This document shows positions 26,207 to 37,160 of a DNA stretch of 64,000 nucleotides, one piece after another. Below the pieces are notes generated by a model. That model was not told where the DNA came from. It worked only from the letters and a program-made list of their open reading frames with translations, and did no database searches. The stretch is from contig NZ_JAGTJJ010000029.1 of NCBI RefSeq assembly GCF_028435365.1, positions 82,412 to 146,411 of the forward strand. Direction: 5' to 3'. This stretch comes from Polyangium jinanense. Its GTDB lineage: Bacteria; Myxococcota; Polyangia; Polyangiales; Polyangiaceae. Each line of letters opens with the position of its first letter. Position 1 is the stretch's first letter. Made by a program: the position numbers and the translations under genes.

Positions 26207-26833
26207 GTGATGACAACCAAGAAACCGACGCTCGAAGCGTGCGATCGTGTCCTGATCGTCGAGGGCTACGGCGATCTCCTGTTCTACGCCGAGGCGCTCG
26301 AGGCGATCGGCAAGCTGGACGGCGTCTTCATCAAGGAGATGAACGGCAAGTCCGAGCTGACCACCAAGCTGGAGACGTTCCTGAGCCGGAAGCTCCTCGC
26401 CGCGAAGAAGTGCATTGGCGTGATCGTCGACGCGGACGCGGACCTTTCGGGTACGTGCCGTTCGCTTGAATCGGTGCTCACGAGGATCACGGGGCAGGCG
26501 GTCAGGCATGCCGACTGGACGCAGGGCACACCGAGCATCGGGCTCTTCGTCGTCTCCGGCGACGGTAACACCGGCGAGATCGAGTCCCTCGTCTGGCGAG
26601 CGTGGTCGAACGACCCCGAGAATGCTGGACCCAGGACGTGCGTCGAGACGTTCCTCGCCTGCATGGACGGCCAAGGTCATCGGGCAAAGAGCCCCGACAA
26701 GGGACGGATCAGCGCGCTCCTCTCGGTGCTCAGCGACGAGGACCCCCGGCTGGGCCCCGGCGCGAGGGATCGCGTCTTCGATTTCTCCCGTCCCGAGTTC
26801 CAGCCCCTCATCGACTTCCTCCGCCGCCTCTGA
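26207..26833 (+). CDS. DUF3226-type TOPRIM-like protein, partner of AAA ATPase
   Basis: 208 residues. IVEGYGDLLFY near residue 17 supplies the TOPRIM Glu, and VIVDADAD near residue 72 the Asp-x-Asp. This is the metal-binding pattern of TOPRIM nucleases and primases. The MNGKSEL and TRCxE-like (CRSLESVL) features match DUF3226. It starts 4 bp after the AAA gene. In PARIS and related systems an AAA ATPase releases a TOPRIM effector on phage sensing, so a defence role is inferred from layout and not shown. fmt starts 17 bp after its stop, but is a housekeeping gene. Confidence 0.7.
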   Translation: MMTTKKPTLEACDRVLIVEGYGDLLFYAEALEAIGKLDGVFIKEMNGKSELTTKLETFLSRKLLAAKKCIGVIVDADADLSGTCRSLESVLTRITGQAVRHADWTQGTPSIGLFVVSGDGNTGEIESLVWRAWSNDPENAGPRTCVETFLACMDGQGHRAKSPDKGRISALLSVLSDEDPRLGPGARDRVFDFSRPEFQPLIDFLRRL

Positions 26834-26850
26834 AGCGCTACACCCCGCCC

Positions 26851-27783
26851 GTGCGCGCTCTCTTCTTCGGCACCCCTGCCATCTCCGTCTTCGCGCTCGA
26901 CGCGCTCCACGCGATCGCCGAGATCCCGCTCGTCGTTTGCCAGCCCGATCGACCTGCGGGTCGCGGCCTCGAACTCCGTGCGCCGCCGGTCAAGCAGCGC
27001 GCCCTCGAGCTCGGCCTGCGCGTCGAGCAACCGCTCAAGGTCAAAACACCGGAGTTCGCACGCCTCATCGCGGAGACGAACGCCGACGTCGCGCTCGTCA
27101 TCGCGTACGGCCGCATCTTGCCCAAGGCCGTGCTCGAAGCGCCTCGCCGCGGCTGCATGAACCTGCACGCCTCGATCCTGCCCAAGTACCGCGGCGCGGC
27201 CCCGATCACGTGGGCGATCGTGAACGGCGAGCGCGAGACGGGCGTTTGCCTCATGCAGATGGACGAGGGCATGGACACGGGCCCCGTCTTCTCCACGCAC
27301 CGAATCCCGATCGGCGAGGACATGACCGCCGACGAGCTTTACGTCGAGCTCGGCGAGCTCGCGGCGCGTGTCGTGCGTGAAGATCTTTTCCGCGCGGTAT
27401 CCGGAGACCTCGTTGCGCGGGAACAGGATCACGCGGCGGCGACGATGGCGCCGATGCTCGAAAAGGAGCACGGCCGCATCGATTGGTCGAAGCCCGCACG
27501 CGCGGTGCACGATCACGTCCGCGGCATGACCTCGTGGCCCGGCGCGTTCACGACGTGCGCAGGCAAAGGGCTGAAGGTGCTCGCAACGAAGGTGGCCACC
27601 GAGCAAGGTGTGCGCGGCACGCCCGGCGAGATCATCGCCGCGGACAAATGGGGCGCGGAGGTCGCATGCGGCGCGGGCACGATCACGCTCGTGCGCGGGC
27701 AACTCGAAGGACGGAAAGTTCTGTCCGCGCAGGAGCTCGTCGCCGGTCGCGCCCTCGCGAAGGGCATGACCCTCGGCGCCTAG
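26851..27783 (+). CDS. fmt: Methionyl-tRNA formyltransferase
   Basis: 310 residues from GTG at 26851 (VRALFFGTPAISVFALDAL). The formyl-donor site is in LHASILPKYRGAAPITWAIVNGE (residues ~105-125), with the family loop QPDRPAGRG. The C-terminal tRNA-binding beta-domain runs from ~205. It formylates initiator Met-tRNA using 10-formyl-THF. It is not beside def, its usual partner. The stop codon is shared as CTAG with the convergent gene on the other strand. Alternative upstream starts have no support. Confidence 0.93.
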   Translation: MRALFFGTPAISVFALDALHAIAEIPLVVCQPDRPAGRGLELRAPPVKQRALELGLRVEQPLKVKTPEFARLIAETNADVALVIAYGRILPKAVLEAPRRGCMNLHASILPKYRGAAPITWAIVNGERETGVCLMQMDEGMDTGPVFSTHRIPIGEDMTADELYVELGELAARVVREDLFRAVSGDLVAREQDHAAATMAPMLEKEHGRIDWSKPARAVHDHVRGMTSWPGAFTTCAGKGLKVLATKVATEQGVRGTPGEIIAADKWGAEVACGAGTITLVRGQLEGRKVLSAQELVAGRALAKGMTLGA

Positions 27784-28664
27784 CCAGCGCGCTTCTTCCG
27801 CTTCTTCTTCGCCGGCTTCGGCTTCGGCTCGCCTTCGTCTTTCGTTCCGTCGCCGCCGCTCGGCGCCTTCGTCGCATCCGAAAGCTTCCCGGGATCGGCG
27901 CAGCAGCGGAAGCCCGTCTCGTAGAACGTGAACGACGGCTCGTGCGCGTCGTTCGTCCCGCGGCAGCCCGTCCACGGCTTCGCCCAGAACCCGCCCATCA
28001 GCGCGCCGGGGAATTTGCGTCCGGGCCGCGTCGCGACCCACTCCTCGACGTTGCCCATCATGTCGTAGATGCCGAACGGCGAGACGCAGCTGAGGTACGA
28101 GCCGCTCGTCGCACCTTGCCAGAGCTTCTCGAGCTCCTTCTTTTCGTCCTCGCCTCCGGCCGCGAGCGCCCGCGCGTCGAACGGCCGCCACGGCTTGTCG
28201 CTGTTGCATTGCGTCCGGTTCACCTGCCAGCCGTACGCGAGCGGCCTCCGCTCGCCGCCTTCGCAGGCGAGCTCCCACTCCTGCTCGGTGCAGACGCGTT
28301 TTCCGCGCTCGCCGCACCAGCGCTCGGCCATCCGGAACGACTGCATGACGAGCGGACGCGCGCCGCGCCGGTTCGGCGCCTCGAACTGATCCATGCAGAC
28401 GCGGACGTCCGTCCGGGTCCCTTCCTCCCCCGTCAGACCCTCGAAATAAGCGAAGCAATGCGTCGTCTTCGCGTCCTTGCGGGGGTCTGTGCAGAGGTGC
28501 TGGACCTCGTCGGCGTGTGTGCCCGTGACCAGGCGCATGTCGCTCGGGCACTCGGGGTTCGGGCCTGGATCGAGCGAAGGCGCTGCGGGGACGTGCAGCA
28601 GGAAGGCAGCGAGGGACAACGTCGCGAGGACCGGATCGAGCAAGCGGCGGACTCCCGGGCGCAT
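27780..28664 (-). CDS. Sulfatase-modifying-factor (FGE-sulfatase) family protein
   Basis: 294 residues from MRPGVRRLLDPVL, with a signal or anchor helix (TLSLAAFLLHVP). The C-type-lectin-like FGE core is seen in VCMDQFEAPNRRGARPL, CTEQEWELACEGG, YDMMGNVEEWV, GGFWAKPW and FYETGFRCCAD. Formylglycine generation needs two copper-binding Cys, which I cannot place; many family members have lost them and act as binding domains. A Lys-rich tail (KPAKKKRKKRAG) closes the protein. It is probably an envelope protein. Its stop shares CTAG with fmt. Confidence 0.82.
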   Translation of the reverse strand: MRPGVRRLLDPVLATLSLAAFLLHVPAAPSLDPGPNPECPSDMRLVTGTHADEVQHLCTDPRKDAKTTHCFAYFEGLTGEEGTRTDVRVCMDQFEAPNRRGARPLVMQSFRMAERWCGERGKRVCTEQEWELACEGGERRPLAYGWQVNRTQCNSDKPWRPFDARALAAGGEDEKKELEKLWQGATSGSYLSCVSPFGIYDMMGNVEEWVATRPGRKFPGALMGGFWAKPWTGCRGTNDAHEPSFTFYETGFRCCADPGKLSDATKAPSGGDGTKDEGEPKPKPAKKKRKKRAG

Positions 28665-28974
28665 GGTACCCGCCCCGGACGGGGGCGCTAGCCGTGGCGG
28701 GCTCTTCAAAGCTCGGAGAAGACCCTACGGGACCCCCGTGGCTCCCGAGAGCGGATGAAATCTCCCGCAGAGCCCTGGCATGGCGCGTGCGTCGTGTCTA
28801 CGTTGACCGCCGCCTCCGACACCCCGCTCGGGCGCAGCTTGCTCCACGGGGCTCGGGAGGACATCAAACCGATTGACGCTATTCGTGAGCTGGCCTCTGT
28901 AGGGTCCAGCAATTGCCGCCGATGCCGGTCGGAGCTGCTCCCGTCCCGGGTAGCTTCGCAGAGGAGATCGTCTC

Positions 28975-31425
<2,451 letters not shown>

Positions 31426-31445
31426 CGCAGGTTTGTCGGCAATGA

Positions 31446-31487
31446 ACATCGGGGGCGGTGCTCGCGCATCGCCCCCGATGTCTTTTT
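31446..31487 (+). terminator. Rho-independent terminator after lon
   Basis: ACATCGGGGGCG pairs with CGCCCCCGATGT (12 bp) around a 12-nt loop, followed by CTTTTT. It ends the lon transcript 20 bp after the stop. Confidence 0.8.
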
Positions 31488-31567
31488 GTGGCGCCGATCC
31501 CCATGCTCGCCCGACGTTCGCGGAGCGGGAGACCCGCGGCGGACAAAAATGTTAGTGTGGCGGGCGG

Positions 31568-32830
31568 ATGAAGCCCTGTCCCAGCTGTCAGTGGATGCTC
31601 AAGGACACGGACTCGGTCTGCAACATGTGCGGAGCGTCCGTGGGGGGTGGAGCAGGCGCACCGGCGCCGCCTCCGATGGGTGGAGCGGGGGCCTATGCGC
31701 CTCCGGGGCCCCCAGGGATGGGCGGCGGCTACCCCGCGCCTCCACCGAAGATCAACCCGGGCGGGATGGCGCCTCCGCCGCCCGTCACGCCCGGAGCCTA
31801 TCCGCCGCCGCCCATGGCCGGAGGCGGGATGCCGGCCGCGAGCGCGTTCTCGTCGGCCGACGTGGACGACAGTCCCATGCGCTCGCCCTGGGCGCGCGAG
31901 GCGCCGAAGCCCGCGCCGCAACAGCCGATGGGCGCGCCGCCCGGGATGCCCGCGGCCCCGGGCTTCGGAGCGCCGCCCGCACCCGGCGGGATGCCGTTTG
32001 GCCAAGCGCCGCTCGGCGCGCCGCCGATGGGTGCGCCGCAGATGCCCGGCGCGCCTTCGTTCGGACAACCTCCGCCGATGGCGCAGCCGATGGGGCAGCC
32101 GATGGGGCAACCGATGGGGCAGCCGATGGGCCAGCCCGCGCCGACGTTCGGCAATCCAGGCATGTCCGCGCCGCCGATGGCAGTGCCGCAGATGGCGCCG
32201 CAGATGGCGCCGCAGATGGCGCCGCAGATGGCGCCGCAGATGGCGCCGCAGATGGCCGTGCCGCCGATGGTCCCGCAAGGCGGGATGGGCGCGATGCCCG
32301 CCGCGCCGCCGCGCCTGACGGGGCCGGGTCAGCTCGGCGGGGTCGCGCCGCCGCCGATGGTGGCGCCGCCGCCGATGATGTCGCCGGGCGGTCTGGGAGG
32401 CGGGCTCGGGCAGCCGCCGATGGTCGCGCCGCAGATGGTTTCGCCGGGCTCGTTGTCAGGGCCCGCGGCCGCGCCGCCGGGGGCGGTGACGCCGTCGGGG
32501 CAACGCGTGCTCGTCGGCTTCCTCGTGACGTTCCAGAACGATCCGGGCGGCAGCTTCTGGCCGATCCACAGCGGCCGCACGCAGCTCGGTCGGAGCGGCG
32601 GGGACAGCGGCGTGGACATCGCGGTCTCGGACGGCAGCACGTCGTCGCGCCACGCGACGATCCACGCGGATCCCGCGACGGGTCAGGCGTTCGTCGAGGA
32701 CGACAACTCGCGCAACGGGACGTTCCTGAACGAGCAGAAGCTCGTGCCCGGCGATCGCCGCCAGCTCCGCGACAACGATCGGCTGCGCCTCGGCAGCACG
32801 ACGTTCGTGGTCAAACTGCTCGTGTCCTAG
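31568..32830 (+). CDS. Zinc-ribbon protein with low-complexity Pro/Met/Gly/Gln repeats and FHA domain
   Basis: 420 residues. The start KPCPSCQWMLKDTDSVCNMCG is a four-Cys zinc ribbon. Residues ~35-310 are almost pure Pro, Gly, Met, Gln and Ala, including tandem PMGQ and QMAP units repeated four or five times with near-identical DNA. The C-terminal FHA domain (residues ~320-415) has the phospho-Thr site GRSGGDSGVDIAV...SSRHATI...NGTFLNEQKL. It likely recruits phosphorylated partners of the many Ser/Thr kinases. It is not in the T6SS block and has no visible operon partner. Confidence 0.85.
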   Translation: MKPCPSCQWMLKDTDSVCNMCGASVGGGAGAPAPPPMGGAGAYAPPGPPGMGGGYPAPPPKINPGGMAPPPPVTPGAYPPPPMAGGGMPAASAFSSADVDDSPMRSPWAREAPKPAPQQPMGAPPGMPAAPGFGAPPAPGGMPFGQAPLGAPPMGAPQMPGAPSFGQPPPMAQPMGQPMGQPMGQPMGQPAPTFGNPGMSAPPMAVPQMAPQMAPQMAPQMAPQMAPQMAVPPMVPQGGMGAMPAAPPRLTGPGQLGGVAPPPMVAPPPMMSPGGLGGGLGQPPMVAPQMVSPGSLSGPAAAPPGAVTPSGQRVLVGFLVTFQNDPGGSFWPIHSGRTQLGRSGGDSGVDIAVSDGSTSSRHATIHADPATGQAFVEDDNSRNGTFLNEQKLVPGDRRQLRDNDRLRLGSTTFVVKLLVS

Positions 32831-32886
32831 AGAATTTTCCGGCGCGCGTGGGAGCAGGTTTCGCCCCCACGCGCGCCCTGCGTGTC

Positions 32887-34137
32887 TCAGGGCATGCCGC
32901 CCGCGCCGCCGGCACCACCGGCACCACCGGCACCACCGGCGCCACCTCCGCCCGCGTCAGGCATCGAGCATGCACCGGCGTCGACGTCAGCGCGGCACTT
33001 CTTCACGCCGTCCGCATCCAGCACGCAAGCAGAGCCGGAGCCGCAATCGTCGTGGATGATGCAGGTCTTGCACTCACCGCAGGCGTTGTTGCAGACGACG
33101 CCGCAGTCCACGTCGCCCTCGTCGGCGTCATGTTTTCCATTGCCGCAGTTCGGGTTCGGCCTGCACTTCAGGATCCCATCCAACTCGTCCTTCGCGCACG
33201 TGCGGGAAGCACAATCGGCGTTGATCGCGCACAACTTGCCCTCCGCGCAGCCCTTGCCGCAGATCGCGCCGCAGTCCACGTCGGTCTCGTCCGGGTCCTT
33301 CTGCGCGTTGGCGCACGTGGAAGACGCGCCCGGGACGCTGCACTCGAAGTACTCGACGACCACCGGCGGCTCGCCGCTCAGCGGATATTTCTCGTCGGTG
33401 GGCATGGGGATCATCGAAGGCGGGTAAACGACGCGGAACCGCACAAAGCCGTTCACGCCCACCGCGCCTGCGCTGGACAAGAGCTCCGCCCTCGGCATGA
33501 GCTGGTCGTAGTCCTGCTCGATCTGCTGGTCGCCGTCGCACTTGGCGAGCTGCAGGCGGTTGAAGCGATGCGTCTCGCCGTTCGGGCATTTCGTGTCGAT
33601 GAGCTCGCGCTCCGTGATCGACGTGACGGAGAACGTGCCACCGCACGTCTGTGTCTCGCTGGAGCAATCCACGGCGCCGGCGTCACCCGTGCCGCCGTCC
33701 GGGATGGGCGGATTCGATTCGACGGAGATCGCGAACGCCCCGTCGTTGCCGACCGCGCCGGCACCGCACAACGTCGTGTCGGCGTTGATGATGGCGAACG
33801 AGGCGGTCTTGACGGGGAACTCCGCGATGTCGAGCGGCGGATCGAAGACGACCCTTCCGCCCGCCGCGCTGTCGAACACGCAGAGGTCGAGTTTGTCGCG
33901 CTTGAGGAACGTTCCGTGGCGCGGCGAAGGCTGGGCCGGATCGTTCGGCGGCGTATCGGCGTTGACGACCACGCCACACCGGTCCGTCACCTCCTGGGCG
34001 AACTTGCGGTAGCAGTTGTTGGTATCGCCGAGCCAGCCGCAGAGATCCTCGAGGTTGTCGGGGGGGCTGCAGGCGGCGAGGTACGCGCCGATGGCGGTCG
34101 GGATGGCGGTGAGAACAAAGGCGAGCCGGAAGCGCAT
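32887..34137 (-). CDS. Multi-domain Cys-rich lipoprotein with Gly/Ala tail
   Basis: 416 residues. The signal peptide MRFRLAFVLTAIPTAIGAYLAAC carries a lipobox. A compact N-terminal region (residues ~25-290) with scattered Cys is followed by two or more repeats of DVDCGxxCxxxC with KCRPN and SACVLDADGVKKC, resembling myxobacterial extracellular Cys-motif repeats. The last ~22 residues are Gly/Ala repeats whose DNA is a microsatellite of a 9-bp unit (ccggcacca). The protein is probably surface-anchored; its ligand is unknown. Confidence 0.8.
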   Translation of the reverse strand: MRFRLAFVLTAIPTAIGAYLAACSPPDNLEDLCGWLGDTNNCYRKFAQEVTDRCGVVVNADTPPNDPAQPSPRHGTFLKRDKLDLCVFDSAAGGRVVFDPPLDIAEFPVKTASFAIINADTTLCGAGAVGNDGAFAISVESNPPIPDGGTGDAGAVDCSSETQTCGGTFSVTSITERELIDTKCPNGETHRFNRLQLAKCDGDQQIEQDYDQLMPRAELLSSAGAVGVNGFVRFRVVYPPSMIPMPTDEKYPLSGEPPVVVEYFECSVPGASSTCANAQKDPDETDVDCGAICGKGCAEGKLCAINADCASRTCAKDELDGILKCRPNPNCGNGKHDADEGDVDCGVVCNNACGECKTCIIHDDCGSGSACVLDADGVKKCRADVDAGACSMPDAGGGGAGGAGGAGGAGGAGGMP

Positions 34138-34228
34138 GGATCGAGTTTACGTGAACGACACGCATCCGGACTACATCCGCGCGCGTCCTTCCCGTCTCGC
34201 GCGCCCACCGTGGGGGAGGGCGCTCCGC

Positions 34229-34837
34229 TCAGAGCTCGGTGTACGGACCCGGGACGCCATACACGTCGTCGGTGCCCGTGTACGCGAACATGCCCCAGCA
34301 AACGAGCTTGTGCTTGAGCGCGAAGGCGACCGACTCGGAGAGGCTCGTCTTCGGCGCCAGGACCGCGAGGTTCGACCGGCGCAGCCCCCACCAGCCCGGG
34401 CCGTGATCGAGCAGCGATTCCTGCAGATCCCGCGTGGCCGCGAAGTGGTCGTCGAGGACCGCGAGGCGCAGACGTACGAACTGCTGCGGCTCGCCCTCCT
34501 TCTTCTCGCCCGTGGGGAAGTCGAACCAGTAGAGGTTGTCACGCGCCTTCTTGGGCTCGATCTTGAGCCCCTGGGTCTCCAGGAAACGCGCAAAGTCCTC
34601 CGGCCCGAGCCGCTGCGTGACCGGGTGGGTGTCGAGCCCCTTGCAGACGTCGTCCTTGATGACGAAGCCGTTCAGCGAAATGCTGGGGTCCGCCTCGCCC
34701 TCCGGCGACGTCAGATGCTCATCCGGCGAGGGCAAATCGCTCGGATAGTCGATGCCAGCCTCGAGCCCGACGCAGCCAAAGCCGCCGAGCGCGAGGGCGA
34801 GGGATAGAAGGACACTACGTTCTGCGAGATACGTCAC
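34229..34837 (-). CDS. Hypothetical lipoprotein
   Basis: 202 residues from GTG at 34837 with GGGGAG 7 nt upstream. A longer ATG start at 34909 has no support. Signal peptide SVLLSLALALGGFGC ends in a lipobox. The rest is unique: two adjacent Trp (GWWGLRR), Tyr-Trp-Phe motif NLYWFDFPTGEK and the C-terminal VYGVPGPYTEL. No domain is recognised and it does not match TssJ. It is divergent from the lipoprotein at 34987 and lies near, but outside, the T6SS cluster. Confidence 0.7.
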   Translation of the reverse strand: MTYLAERSVLLSLALALGGFGCVGLEAGIDYPSDLPSPDEHLTSPEGEADPSISLNGFVIKDDVCKGLDTHPVTQRLGPEDFARFLETQGLKIEPKKARDNLYWFDFPTGEKKEGEPQQFVRLRLAVLDDHFAATRDLQESLLDHGPGWWGLRRSNLAVLAPKTSLSESVAFALKHKLVCWGMFAYTGTDDVYGVPGPYTEL

Positions 34838-34986
34838 GGTGCACTCCCCAGGCGCCGCGCGAGCGACACCGGATCCTGGCATCATCTTGTCCGAAGCCGG
34901 CCCGATCATTCAACGGTCTCGGCGAGAAGGCCAAACTCATGAGCGATCATTTGGCCCCGCGACCAGGGTATCCTAAGTTAACCGTG

Positions 34987-35658
34987 ATGAGGCCCGTCGA
35001 CCTCTCTGCCCCCAAGCTCCGTTCTCTTCGCCGTCTGGCCGTCGTGCTGGGCGCGTTGACCCTGCCCATCGTCCCGCTCGGCTGCGGTGGCTCGCCCACG
35101 GCGCCCCAGCGCGACGACGTGTTCTACCTGCACGGCAGCGGGGTCATCGACAAGAACCAGAGCTACGAAGTCTACTTCCCGAAGCTCAACGCCGACGAAA
35201 ACGAGCGCCTGCCGCGCCGTGTCGGCGTAGGGGTGCTCGACGGCGACGTGCGCTTCGCGCGCCCGATCGACTGGTACGTGCGCGACGCCGACTACGCGCC
35301 CGGTCAGCGCTTCATCTCGTATCAGTCGCCGCGCCAGTTCCTCTTCTCGATCTACGAGCGGATCGATCATCCCGAGGACACGTGGCCCGACGTGATGAAG
35401 CGCTACGAGCGCGACTGCGAGGACCAAGGCGCGCAGATCCTCGCGGGCCGGATGCCCGTGGCGACAGCGAACGCGCAAGCACGAAGCTACATCGTGAAGA
35501 CGCGTGTGCCCGCGAAGCCAGCGTATCACTCGTACGCGCACGAAGTTTTGATCCGCAGCGGCAATCGCCTCCTGCTCGTGCAGGTCGTTCACGGCGAGAA
35601 CATCGAGTCGGTCGCCGACGAGATGGCGACGGCGCTGCGAAGCATGCTCGTCTACTGA
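34987..35658 (+). CDS. Hypothetical lipoprotein
   Basis: 223 residues. The signal peptide ends PLGCGG. The mature part contains a PHGSGVIDK-like strand (YLHGSGVIDKNQSYEVYFP) and many Arg/Asp-rich loops. No known family is recognised. It is probably a periplasmic beta-sandwich. Start at 34987 is chosen to give a normal signal peptide. Element R2 begins 24 bp after the stop. Confidence 0.72.
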   Translation: MRPVDLSAPKLRSLRRLAVVLGALTLPIVPLGCGGSPTAPQRDDVFYLHGSGVIDKNQSYEVYFPKLNADENERLPRRVGVGVLDGDVRFARPIDWYVRDADYAPGQRFISYQSPRQFLFSIYERIDHPEDTWPDVMKRYERDCEDQGAQILAGRMPVATANAQARSYIVKTRVPAKPAYHSYAHEVLIRSGNRLLLVQVVHGENIESVADEMATALRSMLVY

Positions 35659-35682
35659 CAAACTCCCACGCCCCCCCCGCCG

Positions 35683-35986
35683 CGCCGGGGCGCTGCCCCG
35701 GGCCCCGCGGGGGCTATCCGCCCCTCGACCCGGACCAGGGCAAGCCCTGGACTCGTGATGGAAGAACTGCGCTCCGCGCAGTTCTTCCAACGGGCCGGTT
35801 GAACCGCGTTGCCAGTCGAAAGGGCAGCGCGGCTGTCTTGGCTGGCAGGGTCGCCTTCGGTCTTGCCCTGGCCTGTTCGATGAACTGCGCATCGCGCAGT
35901 TCATCGACCCCGGGTCCAGCCCCTGGCTGGTCCGGGTCCAGGGGCGGACAGCCCCTGGTGGGGCCTGGGGCAACGCCCCAGCGCGG
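35683..35986. repeat. Palindrome-rich ~300-bp element, copy R2
   Basis: Nearly identical to R1 (19191) in the same orientation, with differences mostly in the ~90-bp centre. It keeps the ~70-nt inverted ends, the two GAACTGCGC palindromes and the CCAGGGC-AA-GCCCTGG hairpin. It lies exactly between the convergent lipoprotein gene (stop 35658) and tssG (stop 35991), whose stop codon starts 5 bp from its right end. Confidence 0.85.
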
Positions 35987-35990
35987 CGGG

Positions 35991-37160
35991 CTAGTACGGA
36001 AGCGGCGGCGGGTCGAGACGTTCTTCCTCTTCGTCGTCTCCCTGGCCGGTCTTCTGGGGTTTGTCGTTCAGCGGTACTTCGATCACGAAGTTTTGCCCGA
36101 CGGGGCCGCCGAGCCACGTCGTTCGCGCCAGTGTCGACGCGCGCGGCGATGCGAGCTGGAAGCGCGGCGCGTCCTCCGTTGCCACGTGCAGCTCCAGCAT
36201 CGCGTCACACGCGCCGCGCGTCAGCGTGTCGACTGCGGCCTTGAGGACCGATCGGTTCGAGCCGCCCGGCAAAAACGAGATGTACTCGTCGTACTTCAGC
36301 GGCCCGAGCTTGATCTTGAACCGGCCTGTCCCGTCGTAGACCCATCGGCCGATCGTCAGGCTCTCGCCGAGCTGATGGTTCGCCACGCCCATCTTGTTGC
36401 GCAGCGGCTTCTCCAGCAGCGTCCAGTGCCCGACGAACTGCTCGATGTCTACGCCCATGCTGCCGAAGATGTCCTTCAGCACCACCTCGAGCCCACGCGC
36501 GCTCCTCGACTTCGTCGCGAGCAGCGGCGCGTAGCGCAGGTACAGGAACCGGTGCAGCGGGCTCTTGTGCTCGCGGAATCCATCGACGCCCGCCGCGCAG
36601 AGCAGGCGCCGCGTGAACGGATCGTCGCCCTTCTTCCGGTAGCCGACCGAGTGCCGGTACTTCGTGAACGCCCGGTAAAACAGCGACAGCAGGCGATGGT
36701 TGAAGACGTCGAGGAACTCGCGCTTCGGCTGCGGACCGCCCTGGTAGTCCTCCTGCGCGAGATCTTCGACGTAGTACGTCGGCAGCGGCGAGACCGAGCC
36801 GTAGAGCCCGAGGAAGCCCGCTGTGATGCGTGCGCGCTCGACCTCGTCCGGGTACTTCGTCGACTTCAGCTCGCTGACGTCGGTCGACGCGAAGATCAGG
36901 CTCGTGTCCCCGCGCAGGCGGATGCGCTCCGTCGCGACGGGCCCGAGCTGGCCCACGGGTGCGCTGCCCGGGAAGAGGCGTTCGAGGATGTAGACGAGCC
37001 GAAAGAACGAGTAGCGACGCGCGCTGTGCTCGAGCTCGGCCATCTTGGCCGCGATCATGGCCTTCGCCTGCCGCTCCGGATCGGGCGACGGCGCGAATGC
37101 CGCGTCGGGTTTGCCCCCGCCGCTCAGATCAGGTTCAGGCTGCCGCTCTTCGGCTCCCAT
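35991..37160 (-). CDS. tssG: T6SS baseplate protein TssG
   Basis: 389 residues; TssG/VasB family. It has the standard opening ARRYSFFRLVYILERLFPGSAPVG after an extra ~35-residue N-terminus. YYVEDLAQEDY, LLSLFYRAFTKYRHS, FREHKSPLHRFLYLRY and WTLLEKPLRNKMGVANHQLGESLTIGRWVYD follow in family order. TssG joins TssF and TssE-TssK in the baseplate wedge. Its start overlaps the end of tssF by 37 bp, and an internal ATG at codon 35 or 40 is possible. Its stop lies 5 bp from element R2. Confidence 0.93.
   Translation of the reverse strand: MGAEERQPEPDLSGGGKPDAAFAPSPDPERQAKAMIAAKMAELEHSARRYSFFRLVYILERLFPGSAPVGQLGPVATERIRLRGDTSLIFASTDVSELKSTKYPDEVERARITAGFLGLYGSVSPLPTYYVEDLAQEDYQGGPQPKREFLDVFNHRLLSLFYRAFTKYRHSVGYRKKGDDPFTRRLLCAAGVDGFREHKSPLHRFLYLRYAPLLATKSRSARGLEVVLKDIFGSMGVDIEQFVGHWTLLEKPLRNKMGVANHQLGESLTIGRWVYDGTGRFKIKLGPLKYDEYISFLPGGSNRSVLKAAVDTLTRGACDAMLELHVATEDAPRFQLASPRASTLARTTWLGGPVGQNFVIEVPLNDKPQKTGQGDDEEEERLDPPPLPY

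Noticed and set aside
28860..28974. Heat-shock promoter of lon
   Set aside because: TTGACG is present at 28873, but no -10 box lies at the right distance, so I did not call it.
34229..34837. A second TssJ lipoprotein
   Set aside because: Sequence lacks the TssJ pattern; the true TssJ is at 47641.
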